From Glycocaulis sp050485565 (GTDB lineage: Bacteria > Pseudomonadota > Alphaproteobacteria > Caulobacterales > Maricaulaceae), in assembly GCF_050485565.1 (NCBI RefSeq), contig NZ_JBJHBQ010000007.1:1-64000 (forward strand): a DNA stretch of 64,000 nt. Direction: 5' to 3'. The translations under genes were made by a program, and so were the position numbers. The notes below the pieces were generated by a model. The model saw only the letters and a list, made by a program, of their open reading frames with translations, did not search any database and was not told the origin of the DNA. This document shows positions 44,675 through 54,463 of this stretch, one piece after another. The number at the start of each line of letters is the position of its first letter. Position 1 is the stretch's first letter.

Positions 44675-46168
44675 ATGACCGCAGAAACCGCAGATATGAG
44701 CTTTGCCAGTGATGGCGGAGACGGGACCAGCCCGCCCCACAATATCGAGGCGGAGCAGGCGTTTCTGGGCGGTCTGCTGTTCGACAACGAGATTTTCAAT
44801 CGGGTGTCAGACTGGCTCCTGCCGGAGCATTTCTACGATCCGTTCCACGGCCGGCTCTATGCCAAGGCCCGCGAACTGATCGGTTCAGGCGCACTGGCTG
44901 ATGCGGTGGTGCTGAAAAACCGCCTCGCAGACGATGACGGGCTCAAACAGCTCGGCGGCCCGGTCTATCTGGTCGATCTGATGCGCGAGGCGCCTGATAG
45001 CGTCAGCGCCCCGGAATACGCGCGCCTTGTCTACGAGCTGGCCCTGCGCCGCGAGCTTATCACCATTGGCGAAACGATCTCCTCCCAGGCCCGCGACACC
45101 AGCGAGCAGGGCAATGCCAACAGCCTGATCGAAAACGCCGAGCGCGAACTGTTCAGCCTGGCCGAGAAAGGCACGGCGCAGAAAAGCTTCCAGCCCTTCT
45201 CCGCTGCGCTGGCCCAGTCTATGGAAGTGGCCGCCGCCGCCTACAAGCGGGGCGGCAAACTATCCGGGATTGCTTCAGGACTGAACTCCCTTGATGCGAA
45301 GCTGGGCGGGCTGCATCGCTCCGACCTCATCATCCTCGCCGGCCGCCCCTCCATGGGTAAGACCGCGCTGGCAACGAATATCGCGTTCGCGGTGGCGCGC
45401 GCCGCCGAGTTCGAGGAAGGCCCTGACGGCAAGAGGCGCGTCATCAAGGGCAAGGGCGGTGTGGTCGGCTTTTTCTCGCTGGAGATGAGCGCCGAACAGC
45501 TCTCAACCCGTCTGATTGCCGACTATACCGGCATCCCGGGCTATCTGATCCGGCAAGGTCAAATTGACCAGAACCAATTCTCCGAAATTAGCGAAAAAGT
45601 GCGAGAGATCTCCGAAATTCCGCTCTATATCGACGATACGGGCGGCATCTCCATTGGCGCGCTGGCAGCGCGCGCGCGGCGCCTGAAGCGTACGGTCGGC
45701 CTTGACCTTCTGGTCATCGACTATTTGCAGCTCATCACCGGCGGGTCACGGCGCAGCGAAAGCCGGGTGCAGGAAGTCTCCGAGATCACCATGGCGCTAA
45801 AATCGCTCGCCAAGGAGCTGGATATTCCGGTCATCGCGCTTTCCCAGCTCTCTCGTCAGGTCGAGCAGCGCGACGACAAGAAGCCTCAGCTTTCAGACCT
45901 GCGCGAATCCGGCTCCATCGAGCAGGATGCGGACGTTGTGATGTTCGTCTACCGCGAGGCCTATTATCATGAGCGCGCAGAGCCTAAAGAAGGAACTGCC
46001 GAGCACTTGGCTTGGAAGGAAGAGCTGCGTGAAATTCACAAGCTCGCGGAAGTGATTATTGGCAAGCAGCGCCACGGCCCGATTGGCGCGGTGAAGGTGG
46101 CGTTTGACCCTGAGCGGACCAAATTCTCCGATCTTGAAGACTCCGGACGCTATTCCAGCCTCGAATAG
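44675..46168 (+). CDS. dnaB: Replicative DNA helicase
   Basis: A 497-aa DnaB. The N-terminal domain begins PPHNIEAEQAFLGGLLFDN. The RecA-like domain has Walker A AGRPSMGKT, FFSLEMSAEQL, Walker B LDLLVIDYLQLI, and SQLSRQVEQRDDKKPQLSDLRESGSIEQDADVV. A short insertion, EEGPDGKRRVIKGKGG, precedes FFSLEM. The ATG at 44675 was preferred over longer frames. The alr coding frame seems to start inside its 3' end. Confidence 0.97.
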   Translation: MTAETADMSFASDGGDGTSPPHNIEAEQAFLGGLLFDNEIFNRVSDWLLPEHFYDPFHGRLYAKARELIGSGALADAVVLKNRLADDDGLKQLGGPVYLVDLMREAPDSVSAPEYARLVYELALRRELITIGETISSQARDTSEQGNANSLIENAERELFSLAEKGTAQKSFQPFSAALAQSMEVAAAAYKRGGKLSGIASGLNSLDAKLGGLHRSDLIILAGRPSMGKTALATNIAFAVARAAEFEEGPDGKRRVIKGKGGVVGFFSLEMSAEQLSTRLIADYTGIPGYLIRQGQIDQNQFSEISEKVREISEIPLYIDDTGGISIGALAARARRLKRTVGLDLLVIDYLQLITGGSRRSESRVQEVSEITMALKSLAKELDIPVIALSQLSRQVEQRDDKKPQLSDLRESGSIEQDADVVMFVYREAYYHERAEPKEGTAEHLAWKEELREIHKLAEVIIGKQRHGPIGAVKVAFDPERTKFSDLEDSGRYSSLE

Positions 46169-47225
46169 CGCCAGTGAACCGGCACGTCTGATCGTCGATC
46201 TGGCCGCGCTGCGCCACAATTACTCCGTCCTGACATCCATTGCCCCGAACGCGCGCTGTGCGGCGGTGGTGAAGGCCGATGCCTACGGGCTGGACGCTGA
46301 GCCGATTGCGGCCGTTTTGCGCGATGCCGGCTGCACCGATTATTTCATCGCCACGCCGCAAGAGGGTACCGCCCTGCGCAAGGCGCTCGGTCCGGCTGCG
46401 GTGATCTATGTCCTCAACGGCTTTCAGGCAGGGCTTCACGCTGCGTTTGCAAGCCATGGCCTGATCCCGGTCATCGGTTCATCAGACAGCCTGCGTGCCT
46501 TTCACCAGGAAGGTGGCGGGGCGTTTGCCCTGCATGTCGATACCGGCATGAACCGGCTGGGATTGACGGTGGACGAAGCGCTCGCCCTGCCCGCAGCGCA
46601 CAAGGCCGGCCTGCGTCTCGTGATGAGCCATCTGGCGTGCTCGGACGATACCAGCCATCCGATGAATGCCCGCCAGCTGGCGCGCTTCCATGATGTTCTC
46701 AAAGCCTTCCCGGGCATCCCAGCCAGCCTTGCCAATACTGGCGGGGTGTTGCTGGGGCCGGACTATCATTTCGATCTTGTGCGCCCCGGCGTCGGGCTAT
46801 ACGGCATCAATCCGGCCAGCCAGAGCGCCGAACCGTTCCGGCCCGTCCTGCATGTTGATGCGCCCATATTGCAAATCCGTTCCGTCCCTGCAGGCGATAC
46901 GATCGGCTATGGCGCGCGCTATGTCGCGCAGAGCGAGCGCACGATCGCCATTGCCGGTTTCGGCTATGCGGACGGCCTGCCGCGCGCGGCTTGGCAGTCA
47001 GGCACAGCCCGGCTTGGCACCATCTCTGTTCCGGTCGCCGGCATGGTGTCGATGGATTTGACGGCCATCGATATAACCGGCCATGAAGCCCTTGCCCGCG
47101 AGACCGGGCGCATGCAGTTCTACGGAGAAGATCTTGGCTCCGTCGCTGGAGCATCCGGCACTATCGGCTATGAATTGCTGGTCCGGCTGGGGGGCCGGCT
47201 GAAGCGTGAGTATAGCGGACGATGA
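46104..47225 (+). CDS. alr: Alanine racemase
   Basis: A PLP enzyme (373 aa if read from TTG 46104) that makes D-Ala for peptidoglycan. The PLP-lysine motif AVVKADAYGLD has Lys57. MSHLACSDDTSHPMN, the RPGVGLYGINPA block and GFGYADGLPRA with VPVAGMVSMDLTAID (catalytic Tyr region) are present. No ATG exists before the conserved start. TTG 46104, inside dnaB, has AAGGTGG just upstream; TTG 46134 is the alternative. Either way it overlaps the dnaB 3' end. Confidence 0.9.
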   Translation: MTLSGPNSPILKTPDAIPASNSASEPARLIVDLAALRHNYSVLTSIAPNARCAAVVKADAYGLDAEPIAAVLRDAGCTDYFIATPQEGTALRKALGPAAVIYVLNGFQAGLHAAFASHGLIPVIGSSDSLRAFHQEGGGAFALHVDTGMNRLGLTVDEALALPAAHKAGLRLVMSHLACSDDTSHPMNARQLARFHDVLKAFPGIPASLANTGGVLLGPDYHFDLVRPGVGLYGINPASQSAEPFRPVLHVDAPILQIRSVPAGDTIGYGARYVAQSERTIAIAGFGYADGLPRAAWQSGTARLGTISVPVAGMVSMDLTAIDITGHEALARETGRMQFYGEDLGSVAGASGTIGYELLVRLGGRLKREYSGR

Positions 47226-47995
47226 CAGTGTTTAATCCCGTCAGAGCGCTCGGGCGCGGCGTGCTTTCGCTTTTGCGCTCCATTGGTGCCATCGCGATTT
47301 TCGCCGGCCACACCATTCAGGCCATCATCGGCCCATTCTTCTTTGGCCAGTTCACCCAGCAGCTGGTGCGTATCGGATTTCTGTCCCTGCCGGTGGTGGG
47401 CCTGACAGCGCTGTTTACCGGCGCGGCGCTGGCGCTGAATATCTATGTCGGCGGGGAGCGCTTCAACGCGGAAAGCTTTGTGCCCAACATCGTAGCCCTT
47501 GGCATTGTGCGCGAGCTGGGCCCGGTCATCGCGGCACTGATGCTGGCCGGGCGGGTCTCTTCAGGTATCGCTGCCGAGATCGGTGCCATGCGCGCAACCG
47601 AGCAGATTGATGCCCTGCACACGCTGACCATCGACCCGATGCGCTATCTCGTCGTGCCGCGCGTGCTGGCCGGGATCGTCGTGCTGCCCCTGCTGGTGCT
47701 GGTGGCCGACGTGGTCGGCATATTCGGCGGATTTCTGGTTGGCATCACGACGCTCGAATTTGATCCGACTGTCTATGTGCGCAATTCGGCAGACATTATC
47801 GAACGCTGGGATGTGATATCCGGCCTTATCAAGGCCGCCGTGTTCGGCTTCCTGCTGACCCTGATGGGCTGCTATCACGGCTATCACGCGCAAGGCGGCG
47901 CACAAGGCGTCGGCCGGGCCGCCACCCATGCTGTCGTATCAGCCGCCATGCTGATATTCGCCGCCAATTTCATCCTCACCTCGATGTTCGTGTAA
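47222..47995 (+). CDS. mlaE: MlaE-type ABC transporter permease
   Basis: A 257-aa integral membrane permease for phospholipid/MCE transport. GALALNIYVGGERFNAESFVP, then GIVRELGPVIAALMLAGRVSSGIAAEIGAMRATEQIDAL and PRVLAGIVVLPLLVLVADVVGIFGG, are the family blocks. It overlaps alr by 4 bases and precedes mlaF. No mlaD (MCE) gene follows, unlike most mla operons. Confidence 0.9.
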   Translation: MTVFNPVRALGRGVLSLLRSIGAIAIFAGHTIQAIIGPFFFGQFTQQLVRIGFLSLPVVGLTALFTGAALALNIYVGGERFNAESFVPNIVALGIVRELGPVIAALMLAGRVSSGIAAEIGAMRATEQIDALHTLTIDPMRYLVVPRVLAGIVVLPLLVLVADVVGIFGGFLVGITTLEFDPTVYVRNSADIIERWDVISGLIKAAVFGFLLTLMGCYHGYHAQGGAQGVGRAATHAVVSAAMLIFAANFILTSMFV

Positions 47996-48002
47996 GGGGG
48001 CG

Positions 48003-48752
48003 ATGATGAGCGGCACCGTCAAAATCGCGTGGAAGAATGTGACCAGGCGCTTCGGCAGCCGGACCGTGCTCGACGGGCTGTCGCTGGACGCTTACGAGGG
48101 CAAATCGCTGGTCATCATCGGCGGATCAGGCACCGGCAAGTCGGTGACGATAAAGACCGCGCTGGGGCTGATCGCGCCGGACAAGGGCCATGTCGAGATT
48201 GACGGCCAGCAGGTCAGGCCCGGCGACCCGTCTGATCCCGGCCTCAACCAGATCGGCATGCTCTTTCAGTCAGGCGCCCTGTTTGACTCGCTCACCGTCT
48301 GGGAAAACATCGCCTTCAAACTGCTCAAAGCCCACAAGATGAAGCGCGCCGAAGCACGCGCCCGCGCCATCGAGGCGCTCGAACAGGTGGACCTTGAACC
48401 CGATGTGGCAAACCGCGCCCCGCGCGAGCTGTCAGGCGGCATGCTGAAACGCGCATCACTGGCGCGCGCCATCGTCACCCGGCCTGCCATCCTGTTCTTT
48501 GACGAGCCGACCACCGGGCTTGATCCGGTCACCGCAGACGTCATCAACCGGCTGATCGTGCGGCAGGTGAAATCACTGGGGGCCACCGCCGTGACCATCA
48601 CCCATGACATGGCATCCATGCGCATGATCGCCGACGAGGTGGCCATGATCGAGAATGGCAGGATACGCTGGCGCGGCGGGCTGGACGGCATCGATTCTTG
48701 CGCCGATCCGGCCGTGTGCGCCTTCGTGCAAGGCCGCTCGATCGACGATTAA
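48003..48752 (+). CDS. mlaF: MlaF-type ABC transporter ATPase
   Basis: A 249-aa ATPase of the MCE/Mla lipid transport system. Walker A GGSGTGKS (40-47), Q-loop GMLFQSGALFDSLTVWENI (a Mla hallmark), signature LSGGMLKR, Walker B AILFFDEPTTGLDP and H-loop ITHDM. Seven bases after mlaE. The system would move glycerophospholipids between membranes; the substrate-binding MCE subunit must be encoded elsewhere. Confidence 0.92.
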   Translation: MMSGTVKIAWKNVTRRFGSRTVLDGLSLDAYEGKSLVIIGGSGTGKSVTIKTALGLIAPDKGHVEIDGQQVRPGDPSDPGLNQIGMLFQSGALFDSLTVWENIAFKLLKAHKMKRAEARARAIEALEQVDLEPDVANRAPRELSGGMLKRASLARAIVTRPAILFFDEPTTGLDPVTADVINRLIVRQVKSLGATAVTITHDMASMRMIADEVAMIENGRIRWRGGLDGIDSCADPAVCAFVQGRSIDD

Positions 48753-48782
48753 ACTGCCTCACGCGCCAGCCGGAGACCTGAT

Positions 48783-50153
48783 TTGGCCCGTTCCGACACC
48801 GTCTATGTCTGCCAGTCCTGCGGGGCGGTCCATGCCAAATGGGCCGGGCGCTGCGATGATTGCGGCTCATGGAACACGCTGCAGGAAGAAACCCAGTCGG
48901 CCCCTCTGGGCACGCAAGCCAGCGTGCCCAAACGCTCTGCCGGACGCCGGGCGCGGCTGGAACTGGTGGATCTGGGCAGCGCCACCGATGATCCGCCCCG
49001 CTTTGAGACCGGCATGGCCGAATTTGACCGGGTGGCCGGCGGCGGGCTGGTGCCCGGCTCTGCGGTGCTGGTGGGCGGTGATCCGGGCATCGGCAAGTCC
49101 ACGCTTCTCCTGCAGGCCGCAGCGCGTCTCGCCCTGAAGGGTCATAGCGCGGTCTATATCTCCGGCGAGGAAGCCGCCGATCAGGTGCGCCGCCGCGCGC
49201 GCCGCCTGGGTCTTGCCGATGCGCCAGTGGCGCTGGCGGCAGAGACATCGCTGGAAAGCATTCTCGATGGCCTGAAAGCCGATCCGCCTGCCATCGCCAT
49301 TCTCGATTCCATCCAGACCCTGTGGTCTGACCAGCTGGCGGCCGCGCCCGGCACAGTCGCTCAGGTGCGCGCCTGCGCGCAGGAGCTGGTGCGTTTCGCC
49401 AAGAAGCGCGGCACGGTGGTGGTCCTTGTCGGCCACGTCACCAAGGACGGCCAGATCGCAGGCCCGCGCGTCGTCGAGCACATGGTCGACGCGGTGCTCT
49501 ATTTCGAGGGCGAGCGCTCCCACCAGTTCCGTATCTTGCGCGCGGTAAAGAACCGTTTCGGACCGACCGACGAGATCGGCGTCTTTGAAATGAATGATTC
49601 CGGGCTGGGCGAGGTCGCCAATCCTTCCGCCCTCTTTCTTGATGGCCGCGGCAGCGCAGCTCCCGGTGCCGCTGTGTTTGCCGGTATGGAAGGCACACGC
49701 CCCGTCCTCACCGAGATACAGGCATTGGTAGCCCCTGCAGCCTTCGGCACGCCGCGCCGGGCGGTGGTGGGCTGGGATTCGGGCCGCCTCGCCATGGTGC
49801 TGGCCGTGCTGGAGGCGCGCTGCGGGCTGGGGTTTGGCGGCAAGGATGTCTATCTGAATGTGGCAGGCGGGCTGAAAATCGCCGAACCGGCCGCTGATCT
49901 GGCTGTGGCTGCCGCCCTGGTCTCCTCCGCTTTCGATATCGCCCTGCCTGCTGAAGGCGTCGTCTTCGGCGAGATTGCGCTGTCAGGAGATGTGCGCACT
50001 GTGGGGCGGGCTGAAGCCCGCCTGAAAGAGGCGGCAAAGCTCGGTTTTTCCCGCGCCATTGTACCGGCGGGCGTCGAAGGCGCCGGTCTGGAGGTGACGG
50101 GGATCGATACAGTGCATACACTGGTCTCCCGGCTCGACCCGGGACCGCAATAG
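48783..50153 (+). CDS. radA: DNA repair protein RadA
   Basis: A 456-aa RecA-like protein with an N-terminal zinc finger, Cys10, Cys13, Cys24 and Cys27 (VCQSCG then CDDCG). The Walker A is GGDPGIGKST. The RadA-specific KNRFGPTDEIGVFEM (KNRFG motif) and the C-terminal Lon-like domain (GGLKIAEPAADLAVAAAL) are present. It promotes branch migration in recombination. The start is TTG at 48783, with GGAG 7 bases upstream; no ATG lies before the zinc finger. Confidence 0.95.
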   Translation: MARSDTVYVCQSCGAVHAKWAGRCDDCGSWNTLQEETQSAPLGTQASVPKRSAGRRARLELVDLGSATDDPPRFETGMAEFDRVAGGGLVPGSAVLVGGDPGIGKSTLLLQAAARLALKGHSAVYISGEEAADQVRRRARRLGLADAPVALAAETSLESILDGLKADPPAIAILDSIQTLWSDQLAAAPGTVAQVRACAQELVRFAKKRGTVVVLVGHVTKDGQIAGPRVVEHMVDAVLYFEGERSHQFRILRAVKNRFGPTDEIGVFEMNDSGLGEVANPSALFLDGRGSAAPGAAVFAGMEGTRPVLTEIQALVAPAAFGTPRRAVVGWDSGRLAMVLAVLEARCGLGFGGKDVYLNVAGGLKIAEPAADLAVAAALVSSAFDIALPAEGVVFGEIALSGDVRTVGRAEARLKEAAKLGFSRAIVPAGVEGAGLEVTGIDTVHTLVSRLDPGPQ

Positions 50154-50163
50154 GGGGATTGCG

Positions 50164-50757
50164 ATGGAAGCCGGTCTTGCAGGCTTTGACCTGTTCGCAC
50201 TTCTGGTGCTTTTCGTGTCAGGCATACTGGCGCTCATGCGCGGCTTCGTGCGTGAGGCGCTGACGATTGCCGCCTTTGTCGCCGCCGCGCTGGCCGCGCT
50301 CTGGAGCCGCCCGGTCTTTGCCGGTCTGCTGGAAGGGCTGACCGGCTCGCCGCTGATCGCCAACATCATCGCCCTCGCGGGCGTGTTCATTCTGGTCTAT
50401 CTGGCGGTCAGCTTCGTCACCTCCTCCTTGCAGCCCAACGCCAAGGCAGGTGAGGACGTGAACGTCATCGACCGCTCGCTGGGATTCGTTTTCGGACTGG
50501 TGCGCGGCCTCGTCCTTCTGGGCCTGTTCGTGCTGGTGTTCCGTAACACCCTGCCCGGCGCGCAGCCCGAATGGCTGCAGGGCGCACGTGTTTATCCGTT
50601 GGCCAACGCCACGGCAGAATTGCTGCAACGCCTTGCTCCGGAAGGCTCTTGGGCCGAAGGCGCACGCGAAAGTGAAGCGCAAGATGCGCCGCCTACTGAT
50701 GAAGACCTTGACCGCGACGCTTTGGACAGGCTTATCCGGTCCACAAATCCCGATTAG
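50164..50757 (+). CDS. cvpA: CvpA family membrane protein
   Basis: A 197-aa protein with four membrane helices (residues about 8-130) and a soluble acidic tail. The family pattern FDLFALLVLFVSGILALMRGFVREALTIAAFVAA opens it. CvpA is linked to colicin V export and cell-envelope stress and usually sits beside purF, as here. A GGG-rich ribosome site precedes the ATG. Confidence 0.88.
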   Translation: MEAGLAGFDLFALLVLFVSGILALMRGFVREALTIAAFVAAALAALWSRPVFAGLLEGLTGSPLIANIIALAGVFILVYLAVSFVTSSLQPNAKAGEDVNVIDRSLGFVFGLVRGLVLLGLFVLVFRNTLPGAQPEWLQGARVYPLANATAELLQRLAPEGSWAEGARESEAQDAPPTDEDLDRDALDRLIRSTNPD

Positions 50758-50777
50758 CCGCTTCTATCGAGGTTCGG

Positions 50778-52256
50778 ATGTCCGCTTTACCCCCTTTGCC
50801 GACCCTCACCTATGATCCGCTAACCGACCGAGCGCGCGAAGAATGCGGCGTGTTCGGGGTACGCGGCGCAGACAAGGCCGCCGTACTGGCCGCCTTCGGA
50901 CTGCAGGCCCTGCAGCATCGCGGTCAGGAAGCGTGCGGCATTACCAGCTACGATAATGGCCGCTTCCATTCAGAGCGCCATCAGGGGCTGGTCGCCGACC
51001 ATTTCACCGATCCGGTAAGGCTCGACCAGCTGGCAGGCTCCATGGCTATCGGCCATGTGCGCTATTCCACCTCCGGCGCGCCGGTGCTGCGCAATGTGCA
51101 GCCGCTTTACGCCGATGTGCGCGGCGGCGGCCTCGCCATCGCCCATAACGGTAATCTGACCAATGCGCGCATATTGCGTGAGGAGCTGGTGCAGGCTGGC
51201 GCCATCTTCCAGTCCACTTCCGATACCGAAGTCGTGCTGCAGCTGGCTGCCCGCTCACGCAAGACCAAATCGGCTGACCGGCTGCTTCACGCGCTCAAAC
51301 AGGTTGAAGGCGCATTCGCGCTGGTCGCCATTTCCAATGACAAGCTGATCGGCGCACGCGACCCGTTCGGCATCCGCCCGCTGGTCATGGGCGAGCTGGA
51401 CGGGGCGGTGATCCTCGCCAGCGAGACCTGTGCGCTGGACATGATCGGCGCGCGCCTGATCCGCGAGATCGAACCGGGCGAGGCTGTCATCATCAGCGAT
51501 AATGGCATTGAGAGCGTGCGCTACGCGCCGGTGCGCCCGCCGCGCCCCTGCGCCTTTGAATATATCTATTTTGCGCGCCCCGATTCGGTAATCGCCGGGC
51601 GCTCGGTCTATGAAGCGCGCAAGCGCATGGGCCGCAGGCTGGCCGAGGAAACACCCGCCGATATCGACGTCGTGGTGCCGGTTCCCGATAGCGGCATCGC
51701 CGCGGCGCTGGGCTATGCCGAGAAGATCGGCAAACCCTTCGATCTGGGCATCATCCGCGCCCACTTCGTGGGCCGCACCTTCATCCAGCCGACACAGGCC
51801 AAGCGCGATCTGGGTGTGAAGCGCAAGCACGCGGCCAATGCCTCGGTGCTGAAAGGCAAGCGCGTCCTGCTGATCGACGATTCCATCGTGCGCGGCACGA
51901 CCTCGAAGAAAATCGTGCGCATGGTGCGCGAGGCCGGAGCCACCGAAGTGCATTTCCGTTCGGCCTGCCCGCCCATCACCCATCCGGACTTTTACGGCAT
52001 CGACATGCCGATGCGTGAGGAGCTGATGGCGGCAAGCCATGACCCCGAACGCATGCAGGCATTGCTGGAATGCGATTCGCTCGGCTTCCTGTCTGTCGAG
52101 GGCCTTTACTGGGCGGTGTGCGACGCACCGCGCAATGACGCTCAGCCGCAACTGGCCGACCATTACTTCACCGGCGAGTATCCCACCCGGCTCGCAGACC
52201 GCGACCGGGCCAGCTCCGCCAAGGACCAGCAACTTTCCCTGCTCGTGGACGCATGA
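50778..52256 (+). CDS. purF: Amidophosphoribosyltransferase
   Basis: A 492-aa first enzyme of purine synthesis. The glutamine amidotransferase nucleophile follows a 22-residue propeptide: EECGVFGVRG with Cys23. HRGQEACGI and GHVRYSTSGAP are in the same domain. The phosphoribosyl site is VLLIDDSIVRGTTSKKIV. The C-x2-C type Fe-S ligands near the C-terminus of the B. subtilis enzyme are not seen. cvpA lies upstream and the SDR gene overlaps its stop by 4 bases. Confidence 0.96.
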   Translation: MSALPPLPTLTYDPLTDRAREECGVFGVRGADKAAVLAAFGLQALQHRGQEACGITSYDNGRFHSERHQGLVADHFTDPVRLDQLAGSMAIGHVRYSTSGAPVLRNVQPLYADVRGGGLAIAHNGNLTNARILREELVQAGAIFQSTSDTEVVLQLAARSRKTKSADRLLHALKQVEGAFALVAISNDKLIGARDPFGIRPLVMGELDGAVILASETCALDMIGARLIREIEPGEAVIISDNGIESVRYAPVRPPRPCAFEYIYFARPDSVIAGRSVYEARKRMGRRLAEETPADIDVVVPVPDSGIAAALGYAEKIGKPFDLGIIRAHFVGRTFIQPTQAKRDLGVKRKHAANASVLKGKRVLLIDDSIVRGTTSKKIVRMVREAGATEVHFRSACPPITHPDFYGIDMPMREELMAASHDPERMQALLECDSLGFLSVEGLYWAVCDAPRNDAQPQLADHYFTGEYPTRLADRDRASSAKDQQLSLLVDA

Positions 52257-52966
52257 CCGAAAACAACTCCCTCTCCGGGCGCGTGGCACTCGTCACCGGC
52301 GCCTCGCGCGGCCTTGGCTATGCCACGGCCAAGGCCCTTGCCGCCGCTGGCGCCCATGTCATCGCCACCGCCCGCACGCGCGGCGGGCTGGAAGCGCTCG
52401 ACGATGAAATCAGCGCCGCTGGCGGCTCTGTCACGCTGGTGCCGATGGATTTGATGGCACCGGACGGCATCGAAAAGCTGGCCGAAGCCATCGCTGAGCG
52501 CTGGGGCAAGCTGGACATTCTGGTGGCCAATGCCGGGGCGCTAGGCAAGCTGATGCCCGCCCATCAGATACCGTCCAAGACCTGGAACGAAGTGCTGGCG
52601 GTGAACCTCGTCGCTCCGGCCCGCCTGATCCGCGCGTTCGAGCCGCTCCTGCGCAAGTCAGACGCTGGCCGGGCCATTTTCGTGACCACCTCCGAGGGCG
52701 CCAAGACCCGCGCCTACTGGGCCGCCTATGGCGCGTCGAAGGCGGGCCTCGAAGCACTGGTGAAGAGCTGGGCCGCAGAACTCGCGGGCGGCACGATCCG
52801 CGTAAACCTCCTCGATCCGGGCCGTATGCGCACCGCCATGCGCACCCGCGCGGTACCGGGCGAAGACCCGCAAAGCGTGCCGCTGCCCGAAACCGTCACG
52901 CCGCTGATCGTGGAACTGTCCTCGCCTGCCGAGACACGCCATGGCGAAGTGATAAGGGCCGGTTAG
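52253..52966 (+). CDS. Short-chain dehydrogenase/reductase
   Basis: A 237-aa SDR. TGASRGLGYATAKAL binds the nucleotide. LVANAGALG and YGASKAGLEALVKSW (catalytic Tyr and Lys) are present. Ser of the triad may be in VTTSEGAK. Substrate is unknown. It is coupled to purF and placed there in other alphaproteobacteria too, without a known role in purine synthesis. Confidence 0.88.
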   Translation: MTENNSLSGRVALVTGASRGLGYATAKALAAAGAHVIATARTRGGLEALDDEISAAGGSVTLVPMDLMAPDGIEKLAEAIAERWGKLDILVANAGALGKLMPAHQIPSKTWNEVLAVNLVAPARLIRAFEPLLRKSDAGRAIFVTTSEGAKTRAYWAAYGASKAGLEALVKSWAAELAGGTIRVNLLDPGRMRTAMRTRAVPGEDPQSVPLPETVTPLIVELSSPAETRHGEVIRAG

Positions 52967-53075
52967 CCTCAAGCCCCATGAACTCCCGGACGGCGCAGCC
53001 GATCCGGGACCTGTTGCAGGTGATGCGGAGAGAAGCCTCGGATAGCGTTTCGCGCTTCCGGGGTTTCAAATCCCC

Positions 53076-54440
53076 CTACCCCTTATCCGCATACGGGTTT
53101 TTCCCCGCCTTCACGATAAGGCGGATCGGCACACCCGGCAATTCAAACGCCTCGCGCAAGCCATTGACCAGATAGCGCTTATAGCTATCAGGCAATTTTC
53201 CTGCGCGCGAGGCCATCAGCACGAAAGTGGGCGGGCGGGCCTTGGTCTGGGCCATGTATTTGGGGCGGATGCGCTTGCCGTCGACAGCAGGCGGCGGGTG
53301 ACGGGCCACCATCTCGGCCAGCCAGTCATTAAGGTCGCGCGTCTTCACCTTCACCGACCAGTTTTTATGCAGGGCGACGACCGCCGGCATGATCTTGTCG
53401 AGGCCAAAGCCGGTCAGCGCCGACACAGGAATGAGCGGCGCACCGCGCACCTGCGGCAGCATGCGCTCAAACTCCTCGCGCAGCTCGGCAAGCATCGCCT
53501 GCTTCTCCTTGACCAGATCCCATTTGGTCACAAGAACGATCAGGCCACGCCCCTCGCTTTCCACGCGGTCAGCAATGGTGAGGTCCTGCTTTTCCAGCGG
53601 ATGTTCGGCATCGACCAGCAACAATACGATCTCGGCAAACTTGATCGCGCGCAGCGTGTCAGCCGCGCTCATGCGCTCCAGCCTGTCATCCACCTTGCCG
53701 CGCTTTCGAAGCCCCGCCGTGTCGTGCAGGCGCACACGCTGGCCGTCCCACAGCCAGTCCACGGCAATGGCATCGCGCGTCAGGCCCGCTTCCGGCCCGG
53801 TAATCAGCCGCTCCTGCCCGATCAGCGCGTTGATGAGGGTGGATTTGCCGACATTGGGCCGCCCCGCCACGGCAATGCGCAAGGGCGCGCCTTCCTCCTC
53901 ATCGGCATCAGGCGTCGGCCCGTCATCAATCCCCGCCTCGCCAAGCGCGCCGCGGATGGCCTGATAGAGATCGCCCATACCCTCGCCGTGGGCCGCCGAA
54001 ATGGGGATGGGCTCGCCCAGACCCAAATTCCAGGCTTCCAGAATGCCCTCATCGCCCTGCTTGCCTTCCGCCTTGTTGACCAGAAGGATCACAGGCTTGG
54101 AGGCACGGCGCAGAAGCTCGCCAAAGCGCTGGTCGAGCGCGGTAACGCCCTCACGCCCATCGATCAGGAACAGGCAGACATCGGCTTCGGCCAGCGCAAT
54201 TTCGGTCTGCTGACGCATGCGCACTTCGATGCCGGTTTCCTTGTCCTCATAGCCGGCCGTATCGACAAGGCGCAGATCGAGATCACCCAGCCGCCCGCGC
54301 GCCTCGCGCCGGTCGCGGGTGACGCCGGGCCGGTCGTCAACCATGGCCAGCGGCTTGCCCGCCAGACGATTGAACAGGGTGGACTTGCCGACATTGGGTC
54401 TGCCGACAATGGCAAGGCTGGCTATACGTTCGGGAGACAT
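53076..54440 (-). CDS. der: Ribosome biogenesis GTPase Der (EngA)
   Basis: A 454-aa double-Era GTPase for 50S assembly. Two P-loops GRPNVGKS, each with its own switch region (DDRPGVTRDRREARG and EAGLTRDAIAVDW), two DTAG motifs, and NKAE and TKWD G4 motifs. The KH-like C-terminal domain ends the protein. It is downstream of bamB, in the conserved yfgM-bamB-der order. Confidence 0.97.
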   Translation of the reverse strand: MSPERIASLAIVGRPNVGKSTLFNRLAGKPLAMVDDRPGVTRDRREARGRLGDLDLRLVDTAGYEDKETGIEVRMRQQTEIALAEADVCLFLIDGREGVTALDQRFGELLRRASKPVILLVNKAEGKQGDEGILEAWNLGLGEPIPISAAHGEGMGDLYQAIRGALGEAGIDDGPTPDADEEEGAPLRIAVAGRPNVGKSTLINALIGQERLITGPEAGLTRDAIAVDWLWDGQRVRLHDTAGLRKRGKVDDRLERMSAADTLRAIKFAEIVLLLVDAEHPLEKQDLTIADRVESEGRGLIVLVTKWDLVKEKQAMLAELREEFERMLPQVRGAPLIPVSALTGFGLDKIMPAVVALHKNWSVKVKTRDLNDWLAEMVARHPPPAVDGKRIRPKYMAQTKARPPTFVLMASRAGKLPDSYKRYLVNGLREAFELPGVPIRLIVKAGKNPYADKG

Positions 54441-54463
54441 GGGAGAGGCTCCCGTACCTTTCT

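Noticed and set aside
52967..53075. A possible tRNA or terminator around GGGGTTTCAAATCCCC
   Set aside because: The stem has a mismatch and no U-tract, and no cloverleaf can be drawn around it.
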